From positions 83,941 through 147,940 of the forward strand of contig SFJO01000004.1 of assembly GCA_004555865.1 (NCBI GenBank): a DNA stretch of 64,000 bases, read 5' to 3'. Below, piece after piece: positions 24,459 through 34,808 of this stretch; the first letter of the stretch is position 1; every line of letters starts with the position of its first letter. A model generated the notes under the pieces. That model was not told where the DNA came from and ran no database searches. It was given only the letters and a program-made list of their open reading frames with translations. This DNA is from Oscillospiraceae bacterium (GTDB lineage: Bacteria > Bacillota > Clostridia > Oscillospirales > Ruminococcaceae). Position numbers and translations under genes: made by a program.

Positions 24459-25753
24459 TCCGGCCCGACATCGCCGGCCTGATGGGCGCTTACGGCGCGG
24501 CTCTGTACGGCAAGGCCCACACCGCCGAGGGCCATGTGAGCAGCCTGCTGGGCCCCGAGGCACTGGAGCACTTCACCCAGCAGGTGCGCAATGTGCAGTG
24601 CCAGGGCTGCGGCAACCACTGCCAGCTGACCATCAACACCTTCTCGGACGGCAAGCGCCTGGTGAGCGGCAACCGGTGCGACAAACCCGTCACCGGCAAG
24701 GCCGGAAACGGCGAGCTGAACCTGTACGAGTACAAACGCCAGCTGCTGCAAAGCTACAAACCGGTGCCCGGGGCGCGGGGCAGCATCGGCATTCCCCTGT
24801 GCCTGAACCTGTGGGAACTGCTGCCTTTCTGGCACACCTTCTTCACCAAGCTGGGCTTTGCGGTGCACACCAGCCCCATGTCCACCCGCGGGCTGTATCT
24901 GGCCGGGCAGGCCTCCATTCCCAGCGATACCGCCTGCTTCCCGGCCAAGCTGGCCCACGGCCACATCAAGGCGCTGAGCCAGATGAAGCTGGACGCCATC
25001 TTCTACCCCTGCCTGACCTACAATCTGGACGAGGGCCTGGGCGAGAACCACTACAACTGCCCGGTGGTGGCCTATTACCCCGAGGTGATCGCGGGCAACT
25101 GCCCCGAGCTGGAGGGCACCACTTTTATTTACGACTATGTGGGCATCCATCGCCCCAAAGACTTTGTGGGCAAGATGACCGGCATTCTGGCCAAGTACTT
25201 TGCAGGCATTAAAAAGGGCGAGGTACAGGCCGCGGCCGACGCCGCCTACGCCGAATACTACCGCCACATGGCCCAGATCCGCGCCAAGGGCGAGGAGATC
25301 ATCGAAAAGGCCCGGGCCGAGGGCCGCCGCATCATCGTACTGGCGGGCCGCCCCTACCATGTGGACCCCGAGGTGAACCACGGCATTGACACCCTCATCA
25401 CCCGGTACGGCGCGGCGGTCATCACCGAGGATTCCATCAGCAACCGGGTGGAGAAATTCCCAACCACGGTGCTGAACCAGTGGACCTACCACAGCCGCCT
25501 GTACGCCGCCGCCAAATACTGCACCACCCAGCCCGATATGGATCTGGTGCAGCTGGTGAGCTTCGGCTGCGGCGTGGACGCCATCACCACCGACGAGACC
25601 CGCGAAATTCTGCAGGCGGGCGGCAAGCTGTACACCCAGCTGAAAATTGACGAGATCACCAACCTGGGCGCGGTGAACATCCGTCTGCGCAGCCTGTTTG
25701 CCGCGCTGGACGAAAAGAAGCTGGCTCAGGCCGCCCAGCCTGAAACGAGGTAA
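24443..25753 (+). CDS. Continuation of the activase locus: end of second activase domain plus DUF2229
   Basis: The frame opens with MGVNVIRPDIAGLMGAYGAA, the tail of the second BcrAD/BadFG domain, so it is a continuation of the preceding frame rather than an independent gene. It continues as DUF2229 with a Cys-rich motif VQCQGCGNHCQLTINTF and NRCDKP near residues 50-75, then SFGCGVDAITTDE near the end. The ATG directly abuts AAGGAG, too close for good initiation; an in-frame GTG 12 bases later has better spacing. If the frameshift is real, the locus may be a pseudogene or may have become two polypeptides. Translation across the break cannot be decided by eye. Confidence 0.75.
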   Translation: MGVNVIRPDIAGLMGAYGAALYGKAHTAEGHVSSLLGPEALEHFTQQVRNVQCQGCGNHCQLTINTFSDGKRLVSGNRCDKPVTGKAGNGELNLYEYKRQLLQSYKPVPGARGSIGIPLCLNLWELLPFWHTFFTKLGFAVHTSPMSTRGLYLAGQASIPSDTACFPAKLAHGHIKALSQMKLDAIFYPCLTYNLDEGLGENHYNCPVVAYYPEVIAGNCPELEGTTFIYDYVGIHRPKDFVGKMTGILAKYFAGIKKGEVQAAADAAYAEYYRHMAQIRAKGEEIIEKARAEGRRIIVLAGRPYHVDPEVNHGIDTLITRYGAAVITEDSISNRVEKFPTTVLNQWTYHSRLYAAAKYCTTQPDMDLVQLVSFGCGVDAITTDETREILQAGGKLYTQLKIDEITNLGAVNIRLRSLFAALDEKKLAQAAQPETR

Positions 25754-25758
25754 TTCCC

Positions 25759-27069
<1,311 letters not shown>

Positions 27070-27095
27070 ACGCCGCGCGCAGAACACGAACCGCA

Positions 27096-27140
27096 CAAAA
27101 AACGATCGGGAAGCCTCCATCGCTTCCCGATCGTTTTTTT
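27096..27140. terminator. Bidirectional terminator between activase locus and EI-like gene
   Basis: ACGATCGGGAAGC pairs with GCTTCCCGATCGT around a 7-base loop, with six A on one side and seven T on the other. Confidence 0.95.
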
Positions 27141-27157
27141 GCAGCAATTCTGTCTCC

Positions 27158-28825
27158 TCACACCCCGGCCAATGCAGGTTCAGCCCGGGCCGGAAGGCGG
27201 GGAGCTGCCGGGCCGGGCGCAGGCACGCGCAGGTCTAGCCGGGCCAGCTGCGAGCGCACCGCCGCAAAACTCTGGCTGGACATGGACAGCGTGCGCACGC
27301 CCTGGCGCACATGGGTGCAGGCCAGATAGGGGTTGGCCGCCGTCAGCCCGCTGACCGACACCGGAATCCCCGCCCGCTCGGCGGCATCGCAGGCCGCCTG
27401 CACCAGGGCCGACACCGCCGGGTTTTCTTGCCGGTAATACTGCTGCATCTCCGGCTCGGCCCGGTCGGCCGCGCAGGTGTACTGCACCAGGTCGTTGGTG
27501 CCGATGCTGAAAAACGCGCAGCCGTGGCTGGCCAGGACATCGGCAGTCAGGGCCGCCGAGGGCACCTCGATCATGCAGCCGAAGGGGGTATTCTCCCGGA
27601 AGGCCTCGCCGCGCTCGCGCAGCTCTTCCTTGGCAAGCTCCACCTGAGCCATGGCCGCGTCCCACTCCTCCGGGCCGCCCACCATGGGGAACACCACCGA
27701 CAGGCTGGCCTGGGCGGCTGCCCGCAGCAGAGCACGCAGCTGCATCCGGAACAGCTCCGGCTGGGTCAGGCAGAAGCGCAGCCCACGCAGCCCCAGGGCC
27801 GGGTTCGGCCCCATGGGAACCCGAAGCCACACGGGGGCCCACTCCTCGCCGATGTCAAAGGTGCGCACCGTCACCGGGCGGCCGCCCGCCGCCAGCAGGC
27901 AATTTTTGTAGTACTGATACTGCTGCTCCTCGGTGGGGGGCGTGCCGCTCAGCAGGGAATACTCACTGCGCAGCAGGCCCACACCCTCGGCCCCCATGGC
28001 CATGGCGGCCTCGATGTCATCCGGCGCAGTGCAGTTGGCCATGATGTACACCCGGGTACCGTCCGCCGTGCGGCAGGGGCGCAGCAGCAGGTCGCCGCTC
28101 ACCAGGTTCACGGTGCAGCGGTGCCGCTCCTCCAGCTGATTCAGCAGCTGCGGGTCCGGGTTCAGAATCAGCCGCCCGTTGTCCGCGTCCAGCGCGGCCA
28201 TGCTGCCGCTGCAATCCGCCAGCACGTCCCGCCCCAGCTGAATCACCGCGGGCAGGCCCATGGTGCGGGCGATGATCGCCGCATGGCTCTGGCTGCTTCC
28301 GGCGGCGGTGGCCAGACCCAGCAGCAGGTTCCGGTCCATCCCCACAATGTCGCTTGGATAAAGGGAATCCGCCACCAGAATGGACGGCTCGGTGAGGATC
28401 GGCGTGCCGCGGGGGTTGCCGTCCAGAATGGCAGAGACCCGCTGGCAGGCGTCCAGCACATCGGCGCTGCGCTGGCTGATGTACTCGTCCTGCACGTTGC
28501 GCAGGCGATGGGCGAACTGCAGGCCGGTGGCCTCCACGGCGTCCGCCGCCTCGCTGCCTTCGGCAATGTGCCCGCGCATATCCTCCAGCAGCGATTTATC
28601 CTCCAGCAGCATCCGCTGGAACAGAAAAATGTCCCGGTCGCTGGGGGCAGCCTGCGCCTGCAGCTCGTCCAGCTCCTGTTTGGCCAGATCCAGGGCGGCG
28701 TTCAGCCGGGCCGTTTCCAACTCCGGCAGGCCCGCAATGCGGGCGGTGGGGGCAGCGCGGTCCAGCCGGAACACCGGCCCCACGGCCAGCCCCCGGGATG
28801 CAGTAACCCCCAAATAGGTGCGCAT
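27158..28825 (-). CDS. PTS enzyme I-like phosphotransferase, degenerate active site
   Basis: The 555-residue protein has the enzyme I layout: GVTASRGLAVGPVF at the start, the His domain GSSQSHAAIIARTMGLPAV with His181 as the phosphorylated residue, and the PEP barrel with GVGLLRSEY (Arg286), RTFDIG, GCMIEVPSA and SIGTNDLVQYT. Two key positions differ from true EI. The C-terminal CGE motif holding the catalytic Cys is VSGLTA (Cys replaced by Ser492, Glu by Leu494), and the Lys of GGDK is Trp329. It could be a regulatory or altered paralogue rather than the main sugar PTS enzyme. No HPr or EII genes lie nearby. Length is slightly short of the usual 570-575. Confidence 0.85.
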   Translation of the reverse strand: MRTYLGVTASRGLAVGPVFRLDRAAPTARIAGLPELETARLNAALDLAKQELDELQAQAAPSDRDIFLFQRMLLEDKSLLEDMRGHIAEGSEAADAVEATGLQFAHRLRNVQDEYISQRSADVLDACQRVSAILDGNPRGTPILTEPSILVADSLYPSDIVGMDRNLLLGLATAAGSSQSHAAIIARTMGLPAVIQLGRDVLADCSGSMAALDADNGRLILNPDPQLLNQLEERHRCTVNLVSGDLLLRPCRTADGTRVYIMANCTAPDDIEAAMAMGAEGVGLLRSEYSLLSGTPPTEEQQYQYYKNCLLAAGGRPVTVRTFDIGEEWAPVWLRVPMGPNPALGLRGLRFCLTQPELFRMQLRALLRAAAQASLSVVFPMVGGPEEWDAAMAQVELAKEELRERGEAFRENTPFGCMIEVPSAALTADVLASHGCAFFSIGTNDLVQYTCAADRAEPEMQQYYRQENPAVSALVQAACDAAERAGIPVSVSGLTAANPYLACTHVRQGVRTLSMSSQSFAAVRSQLARLDLRVPAPGPAAPRLPARAEPALAGV

Positions 28826-28894
28826 GGCTTTCCCTCCTTTGCGTTTGCAGTTGCATCGCGCGGCCCGGCCGCCAAGGCCTGCCGCCGCGCGGGT

Positions 28895-30082
28895 TTATTC
28901 GGTGGGCTCGCACAGAGCCGCAACGCTGCGGGGTGCGGCCCCGGTCAGGGCGTAGAACAGCCCCGCCGCGATCAGCTCGGCCGGGCGGGCTGCTGCCTGG
29001 GCAGCCGCCGCGGCGGCACCCAGCCGGTCGGCCCTTTCTCCGGGGTAAAACAGGGGCCGGTATTTCTCCGCCCTTTCCCGGCCGAAGCCGGTGATGAAGG
29101 CGCTGCAGAAGGCCGGGCCGTCCCACAGGCAGGTGGGGTCCACCCCCGCCTCCTCGGCGGCCAGCTCCGCCGGCAGAAGCTCCGGGTCGGTGCAGCGCTC
29201 AAATCGGTTCAGAGCCGTGCGCTCAGCCAGGGTCAGCGCCGGGCTGCCCTCCACCGCCGCGGCCATCAGGGGGCGGTACCGGCCGGCGAGGATCTCCTCC
29301 AGATACGCCGCGCCCTCGGGCCGCAGGGCATAGGCGCTGCCTCGCACCCGGCCAAAGGCACGCAGGGTATCCCAATAGCCCAGCTCCATGTTGCGGGCGG
29401 CGGTGGGCGGGTCAAAGTTCAGGATGCTGCCCAGATCCCAATGGCTTTCAATGGTGCGCACCGCCAGCCCCTCCGGGGCCGGGCGGACGAAGCCCACCCC
29501 GTCCACGTTGACGCACAGGGCCTCTTCCGCGCCCATACGCTGGGCCAGGCCGCAGGGCATATTGTCCCGGTAGCCGCCGTCAATAAAGCTGCGTCCCTCG
29601 ATCTCCCGGGGGCGGAAGGCGGGGAAGCAGGCCGCCGAGGCCAGCATATACTCCGCCAGCATCCCGTGGGGGATCTCCTCCAGCGTCAGCTCCAGCGCCT
29701 TCAGGGGCAGCTGCTGCACCGTAACCAGCCCATAGCGGATGGGCGCGCGGCGCATGGCGTCCTCGTCCAGCAGGGTGTCCACAATCGCCTCCAGCGGCTC
29801 CACGTTCAGGCCTCCGCCGCGGATGACCTCCTGCAAAAAGGCGGCCAGCGGGCCGGGGCGGTTTTCGCCGGGCAGGCGCACCACGTCCTTCGTGCGGATG
29901 GTCAGCCACATATCCCGGGCCACCTCATAGCCGTCCAGCACAAACAGAGCCCCGTTCAGGCAGCCCACGCTGGTGCCGGTGATGATGTCCGGCTTCCAGC
30001 CCAGCTCGGCCAGGGCCTTCCACACGCCCACCTGATAGCTTCCCTTTGCGCCGCCGCCGGCCAAAACCAGTGCCCGCTTCAT
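28895..30082 (-). CDS. Patatin-like phospholipase
   Basis: The 395-residue protein begins MKRALVLAGGGAKGSYQVGV, with the oxyanion-hole GGGAKG. It then has the nucleophile motif GTSVG near residues 36-40 and the catalytic Asp in FIDGGYRDNMP near residue 170, the full Ser-Asp dyad of bacterial patatins such as RssA-type proteins. It probably hydrolyses membrane or storage lipids in the cytoplasm. The C-terminal 150 residues are Ala-rich and unassigned. The start at 30082 is set by AAAGGAGG; an upstream Met would add a basic tail without similarity. An extended -10 promoter TGCTATAAT lies at 30196-30204. It is followed by the EI-like gene after 69 bases. Confidence 0.88.
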   Translation of the reverse strand: MKRALVLAGGGAKGSYQVGVWKALAELGWKPDIITGTSVGCLNGALFVLDGYEVARDMWLTIRTKDVVRLPGENRPGPLAAFLQEVIRGGGLNVEPLEAIVDTLLDEDAMRRAPIRYGLVTVQQLPLKALELTLEEIPHGMLAEYMLASAACFPAFRPREIEGRSFIDGGYRDNMPCGLAQRMGAEEALCVNVDGVGFVRPAPEGLAVRTIESHWDLGSILNFDPPTAARNMELGYWDTLRAFGRVRGSAYALRPEGAAYLEEILAGRYRPLMAAAVEGSPALTLAERTALNRFERCTDPELLPAELAAEEAGVDPTCLWDGPAFCSAFITGFGRERAEKYRPLFYPGERADRLGAAAAAAQAAARPAELIAAGLFYALTGAAPRSVAALCEPTE

Positions 30083-30372
30083 CCGCTTCCGCCTCCTTTT
30101 TCCGGCTGCCTCCGTTCCGCCTTCCTTCACCGCCCGGGCACGAAACGCCCGGAGGCGTGTAATGCTGCCCGGTTTCAATTGCTTCTCTTGCCCCGATTAT
30201 AGCATAAATGCACGGATTTTTGTGCTACAATTTGGTAAATTCTGCAGCCAATTTTTCCCACCCGCCGGGCCTGCCCTTGCCCGCCGCGCGGCCTCTTGCT
30301 ATAATAGAACCGGCCCCCTTCCCGGCCGGGAAGGGGGCGGCAGTTTTGATTTTGGAAAGGACGGACCCGTTC
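30083..30372. promoter_or_regulatory. Divergent patatin/mscS promoter region with leader hairpin
   Basis: Leftward, an extended -10 TGCTATAAT (minus strand, TATAAT at 30196-30201) serves the patatin gene. Rightward, TTGCCC (30277-30282) and TATAAT (30300-30305) with a 17-base spacer serve mscS. Just downstream is a perfect 26-base palindrome (30313-30338, GCCCCCTTCCCGG and its mirror) followed by GGCAGTTTTGATTTT, which looks like a leader hairpin or attenuator in the mscS message. Confidence 0.6.
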
Positions 30373-31182
30373 ATGAATTCTCTGGAAACCTTCACCAATC
30401 AGCTGATCCAGCACGGCACCGACCTGGGCGCAAAGCTGCTCAGCGCCCTGGTGGTGCTGGTGATCGGCCTGTCGCTCTGCCGCTGGGTGATCCGCCTGGT
30501 GCAGCACAGCCGCGCACTGGATAAGCTGGACCCCAGCCTGCACACGTTTTTGACCAGCTGCACCCGCATTGTGCTGTATGTGCTGCTGGGCCTGAACGTG
30601 GCCGGCATTCTGGGCATTCAAACCACCAGCTTTCTGACCCTGCTGGCCAGCGGCAGTGTGGCCGTGGGCCTTGCCCTTCAGGGTGCGCTGAGCAACTTTG
30701 CCGGCGGCCTGATGCTGCTGATCTTCAAGCCCTTCAAGGTGGGCGACTACATCAAGGCCGACGGGCAGGAGGGCACGGTGAAGGCCGTGACCGTGTTCTA
30801 CACCTTCATCACCACGCCGGACAATAAGGTGGTCACCCTGCCCAACGGCAGCCTGACCGGCACCGCCGTGGTGAACTACACCGCCAACCCCACCCGGCTG
30901 CTCATGCAGACCTACACCGCCAGCTACGACGCCCCGGTGGAGAAGGTGAAGGCCGTTCTGCTGGAGACCGCCCGGGCCAACCCCATGGTTCTGGCCGACC
31001 CGGCCCCCATGGCCCGCCTGGCCCGCCACGGCGACAGCGCCCTGGAATACACCCTTCGCGTGTGGTGCAATTCGGCCGACTACTGGCCTCTGAACTTTGA
31101 CCTGATGGAGCAGGTGCGCGACGCCTTTGACAAGGCCGGCATCGAGATCCCTTATCCCCAGATGGACGTACATACCCGCTGA
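30373..31182 (+). CDS. mscS: Small-conductance mechanosensitive channel
   Basis: The 269-residue protein has three hydrophobic helices. The pore-lining TM3 pattern is SGSVAVGLALQGALSNFAGG around residues 95-114, followed by the MscS middle domain with FKVGDYI and the highly conserved VTLPNGSLTG. It opens under membrane tension to release solutes during osmotic downshock. Length is that of the short bacterial MscS. The Met at 30373 is preferred because GGAAAGG lies upstream and TM1 follows directly; the frame upstream to 30208 includes the promoter. It is monocistronic with a strong terminator. Confidence 0.93.
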   Translation: MNSLETFTNQLIQHGTDLGAKLLSALVVLVIGLSLCRWVIRLVQHSRALDKLDPSLHTFLTSCTRIVLYVLLGLNVAGILGIQTTSFLTLLASGSVAVGLALQGALSNFAGGLMLLIFKPFKVGDYIKADGQEGTVKAVTVFYTFITTPDNKVVTLPNGSLTGTAVVNYTANPTRLLMQTYTASYDAPVEKVKAVLLETARANPMVLADPAPMARLARHGDSALEYTLRVWCNSADYWPLNFDLMEQVRDAFDKAGIEIPYPQMDVHTR

Positions 31183-31205
31183 GCGGGCTTTTTCCCCGGT
31201 ACAAG

Positions 31206-31260
31206 CATAGCCCCCATCCCGCGCGAAACGGCGCGCAGGATGGGGGCTATGTTATTTTTT
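31206..31260. terminator. Terminator between mscS and the glycosyltransferase gene
   Basis: CATAGCCCCCATCC pairs with GGATGGGGGCTATG around an inner CGCGC/GCGCG stem, followed by TTATTTTTT. It ends mscS and could also affect the convergent operon. Confidence 0.9.
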
Positions 31261-31290
31261 GCGTGAAACGTCTGCGGGGCGGCCGGCGCG

Positions 31291-33156
31291 TTACCGCCGG
31301 AAGGGGGCGGCCAGCGCCTTCACCATCTCACGCCGCTTGGTGTACTTGGGCAGCACTGCGTTCACCGCCGGCATCAGCAGCTTTTTCAGCACATCCTTGG
31401 CCCGGGCCTTGAACGGGCGGGGCTGCACCTCCCGGGCGCTCTGCCGGGCCAGGCGCTGCATCAGCTCCTCGTAGTAATCGCTCTGGCGGGCATAGTGCCA
31501 GAACTCCTCCGCATAGTCGGAATCCGGCTGCTGCCAGGGCTTATCCGGCCCGGCGTAGTGGATGATCTTCGGGGCGGCGTGGGCCGCCAGATACTCATCC
31601 CGCAGGTACTTGGGCGCCCGGCTCACAATGTCCGAAATGCGGATGTACTGCCAGTCGGTCATCACATTCCAGGCCATGTCCACCGCCTTGTACCGGCCCT
31701 GGGCCAGATAGTTCAGCACGTCCTGATCCAGCAGCTCCCACTTGTTGGAGGCCGCAAATTCCAGCATACCGGCGCTGGTGTACTGCTTGCGGAACTCAGC
31801 CAGGTTGAACAGGATGACCCCCGCCTGGAAGTACTCGTAGGGCTTTTCGATCTTCAGCTCCTGGTCCATGTAGACCTTTTTGTGCTCCTCATATCCGTTG
31901 TACAGGCCTGCGGTGTCCGCATCGTGGCAGGCCGCCAGCAGGCAGCCCTCCACATCGGTGTCATACAGCAGGGCCGGGTCGGCCTTCACGATCACGTCGC
32001 AGTCCAGATACAGCACCTTGTCGTAGTCCGGCAGCAGCTCAGGCATCAGCAGGCGGAAGTAGGTCTCCAGCGCAAAGTGCGCCCGCAGGAACAGGTGTTC
32101 AAACTGCTTGCCGAAGCGGGACACATCGAAAAAGCGCAGGGACACGTTTTCGCAGCCCGCAAACACCGCCCGCAGCCGCCGCTGGGTCCGGGGCCGGATG
32201 TCCCGGTGCATCACCAGCAGGTCGTAGTTGTGCTGCGGGGTGAACTGCTCCTTCATGGAGTGCAGCAGCGCCGACACATAGGGCGCGTAGTAATCGTTGG
32301 CCGAAAGGGCAATGGCCACGTTGTTTTTGGCAAAAGCCGGCTTCGGCTTCACCAGCGGGTCGGTGTTCAAAAAGGCTACGGTGGGGGCCTGCTTGATCAC
32401 CAGATCCTTTTTCTGATCCTGCAAATACAGGCAGTAGATGTTCAGCAGCCGCTCGGCCAGGTGGCCCGGCGTGCGCAGGGCCTCCACCGAATAGTCGGCC
32501 ATGTCCGCCCGCTTCATGAATTCATCCAGAATGTCAAACAGCCAGGCGCAGTAGGGCTCGAACAGCTCCTTCTTCATGATGTACATATTGTTGAAGAAGG
32601 TGGTGTGGCCGCTCAGGTACCGCTGGGCGTAGGGCACGAATTCCGGATACTTCTCCTTGAGGATGTCCATCATCCGGTCCAGGTCCTCCCCGTGCAGGTT
32701 GCGCCCGGCCTGGTACTGTTCCACCATGTTTTTGCCCATGTGGGGCATCTGGGTGATGTTCTTCTGCTCCGGCAGAACCAGATCCGCCCCTTCCACAAAG
32801 GCGCGGATGGATTCCTCGCTCAGGCCGTATTTCTCCTCAATCTGCCCGTCAAAAAAAGGCTCGGTCAGGTTGCCCCAGCTGTCGCGGCTGCCCGGCGCAC
32901 CGGCAAAGGAGAGATAGCGCCGGTAGTGGAAAAAGCCATAGTAATCGCAGTCCAGGTTTTTCCAGGCCCAGTACTGGGCGGTCAGCTCGCAGTACATGGG
33001 GTTGAGAGCGGAAATGTTTTCGCCCTCATCGTCGTGCAGCATATCCGGCAGACGCACCGCCGCCTTGGCGGCCCCCACCTGAATGGGCTGCAAGCAATCG
33101 CTGGCAAGAAAATCCGTGGGCTTGTGGCACGCAATTAAAATTTTAATGCTGTTCAT
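31291..33156 (-). CDS. Two-domain glycosyltransferase: DUF4422 plus GT8
   Basis: This 621-residue protein joins an N-terminal DUF4422 domain (MNSIKILIACHKPTDFLASD, GENISALNPMYCELTAQYW, FFHYRRYL) to a C-terminal GT8 domain. The GT8 part starts near residue 275 with VAIALSANDYYAPYVSALLH, has the metal-binding DCDVI of YLDCDVIVKADP, FQAGVILFNL, and ends with KIIHYAGPDKPW. Each domain alone adds a hexose or galactose to surface glycans using UDP-sugars. It is the last gene of an operon with the ABC-2 exporter genes, so it most likely builds the exported polymer. Two transferase activities in one chain would add two successive sugars. Confidence 0.88.
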   Translation of the reverse strand: MNSIKILIACHKPTDFLASDCLQPIQVGAAKAAVRLPDMLHDDEGENISALNPMYCELTAQYWAWKNLDCDYYGFFHYRRYLSFAGAPGSRDSWGNLTEPFFDGQIEEKYGLSEESIRAFVEGADLVLPEQKNITQMPHMGKNMVEQYQAGRNLHGEDLDRMMDILKEKYPEFVPYAQRYLSGHTTFFNNMYIMKKELFEPYCAWLFDILDEFMKRADMADYSVEALRTPGHLAERLLNIYCLYLQDQKKDLVIKQAPTVAFLNTDPLVKPKPAFAKNNVAIALSANDYYAPYVSALLHSMKEQFTPQHNYDLLVMHRDIRPRTQRRLRAVFAGCENVSLRFFDVSRFGKQFEHLFLRAHFALETYFRLLMPELLPDYDKVLYLDCDVIVKADPALLYDTDVEGCLLAACHDADTAGLYNGYEEHKKVYMDQELKIEKPYEYFQAGVILFNLAEFRKQYTSAGMLEFAASNKWELLDQDVLNYLAQGRYKAVDMAWNVMTDWQYIRISDIVSRAPKYLRDEYLAAHAAPKIIHYAGPDKPWQQPDSDYAEEFWHYARQSDYYEELMQRLARQSAREVQPRPFKARAKDVLKKLLMPAVNAVLPKYTKRREMVKALAAPFRR

Positions 33157-33190
33157 GTTGTCTGTTTCACCGCTTTCGGCCCGCCGCAGC

Positions 33191-33934
33191 TCAGGACTGT
33201 TCCATCATGGCGGCATACTTGTCGTACACCACATCGGCGGGGCCGTCCTCCATCACCACGCCGTGGTTCAGCCAGATGGCCCGGCTGCACAGCTCCTTCA
33301 CCTGGTCGCCGTTGTGGCTGACGAACAGCAGGGTGGTGCCGCCTTCCAGCAGCTCGCGCATTTTGGCCTTGCACTTTTCCTGGAACTTGAAGTCGCCCAC
33401 GGCCAGAATCTCGTCCACCACCAGAATGTCCGCCCGCACCACCGTGGCAATGGCAAAACCCAGGCGGGAGATCATGCCGGAGGAGTAGTTCTTCACGGGC
33501 ACGTCCACAAACTCCTGCAGCTCCGAAAATTCGACGATCTCGTCAAAATGCTGGTTCATGAACGCCCGGTCCATGCCCATCACCGCGCCGTTCAGGTAGA
33601 TGTTCTCCCGGGCGGTCAGATCCATGTCAAAGCCGGCGCCCAGCTCGATGAGGGGGGCAATGCTGCCGCGCACCGTCACCTGCCCCTTGGAGGGGTACAT
33701 CACGCCCGCAATCACCTTGAGCATGGTGCTTTTGCCGCTGCCGTTTTTGCCGATGAGGGCCACGGCCTCGCCGGGCTGGATGCTGAACGAAACGTTTTTC
33801 AGTGCAAAGAATTCATCAAAGTGCAGCTGGCCGCGCATCAGCTTCAGGCAGTACTCCTTGATGGTGTCGGTTTTCTCCTTGGCCAGGTTGAACCGCATGG
33901 TCACATGATTTACTTCAACAATCGGTGTTGCCAT
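33191..33934 (-). CDS. Polysaccharide ABC exporter, ATP-binding subunit (TagH/Wzt-like)
   Basis: The 247-residue ATPase has Walker A LIGKNGSGKSTMLKVIAG near residue 60, the signature KNYSSGMISRLGFAIA, Walker B ILVVDEILAVGD and the switch His in LLFVSHN. The sequence GSIAPLIELGAGFDMDLTARENI is typical of the teichoic-acid/O-antigen exporter subgroup. It lacks the extra C-terminal carbohydrate-binding domain of some Wzt proteins. The start at 33934 follows GTGAGGAGCGA. It pairs with the permease 11 bases upstream. Whether the cargo is teichoic acid or another glycan is unknown. Confidence 0.93.
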   Translation of the reverse strand: MATPIVEVNHVTMRFNLAKEKTDTIKEYCLKLMRGQLHFDEFFALKNVSFSIQPGEAVALIGKNGSGKSTMLKVIAGVMYPSKGQVTVRGSIAPLIELGAGFDMDLTARENIYLNGAVMGMDRAFMNQHFDEIVEFSELQEFVDVPVKNYSSGMISRLGFAIATVVRADILVVDEILAVGDFKFQEKCKAKMRELLEGGTTLLFVSHNGDQVKELCSRAIWLNHGVVMEDGPADVVYDKYAAMMEQS

Positions 33935-33945
33935 ATTCTCGCTCC

Positions 33946-34737
33946 TCACAAATACAGGATGAAGTTGCGCTGCAGCTTGCGGAATACCGCCAGGCCCACC
34001 GCCAGGGCCACGCCGCTGCACAACAGGCAGATGCACCAGCTTTTTGCAGTGGGAAGCGAGCCATACAGCACCAGCTGGCGGAAGTTGTCCAGATAATAAT
34101 ACATGGGGTTCAGCTTCAGCACCCACGCCACCTCATCCGGCAGAGCGGACACCGGGTAGAACACCGGGGTGACGTACATCCAGGCCAGCGTGACCACGCT
34201 GTACAGGTGGGTCACATCCCGGAAGTACACCGACAGGGAGGACAGCACCATGCTCACGCCCATGGCGAACAGCAGCAGCAGAATCAGCGGCAGCGGGAAC
34301 AGAAGCAGCTGCCAGTGCAGCGGCGCGCGAGTGACCAGCATCACAATGAGGATGGCCCCCAGGCTGAAGCTCATGGTCACAAAGCTGGAGAACACCCGGG
34401 ACATAGGGAAAATGAACTTGGGGATATACACCTTTTTGATGAGCGACCCGTTCTGCAGCACCGAATACATGGCCATGTTGGTGCTCTCATTGAAAAAGCC
34501 CCACAGCGTCTGGCCGCAGATCAGGTACAGGGGATAGTTCTCGATGTCGTAGCGGAAAATATACGAGAACACAAAGGACATAACCGCCATCATCAGCAGC
34601 GGGTTCAGCAGGCTCCACAAATAGCCCAGGAAGCTGCGGCGGTATTTAACCTTCAGGTCCCGCACCACCAGCTCGTACAGCAGCGGACGGTATTTTTGCA
34701 GGTGCTGCCACGCAGGCATTTCCTTCCAGTTCGTCAT
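33946..34737 (-). CDS. Polysaccharide ABC exporter, permease subunit (TagG/Wzm-like)
   Basis: The 263-residue integral membrane protein has six hydrophobic helices of the ABC-2 type. The N-terminal cytosolic helix ELVVRDLKVKYRRSFLGYLW is diagnostic for Wzm/TagG permeases, as is the C-terminal LNPMYYYLDNFRQLVLYG. It forms the membrane channel through which a lipid-linked polymer crosses. It lies 71 bases downstream of the small repeat protein gene and just before the ATPase gene. Confidence 0.93.
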   Translation of the reverse strand: MTNWKEMPAWQHLQKYRPLLYELVVRDLKVKYRRSFLGYLWSLLNPLLMMAVMSFVFSYIFRYDIENYPLYLICGQTLWGFFNESTNMAMYSVLQNGSLIKKVYIPKFIFPMSRVFSSFVTMSFSLGAILIVMLVTRAPLHWQLLLFPLPLILLLLFAMGVSMVLSSLSVYFRDVTHLYSVVTLAWMYVTPVFYPVSALPDEVAWVLKLNPMYYYLDNFRQLVLYGSLPTAKSWCICLLCSGVALAVGLAVFRKLQRNFILYL

Positions 34738-34808
34738 AGTTTCTTATCTCCTATTTTTCGGTTGTTCCGGTGCAGGCGGTGCTGCATCCGGCCGGGGCCT
34801 TCGTCCGT

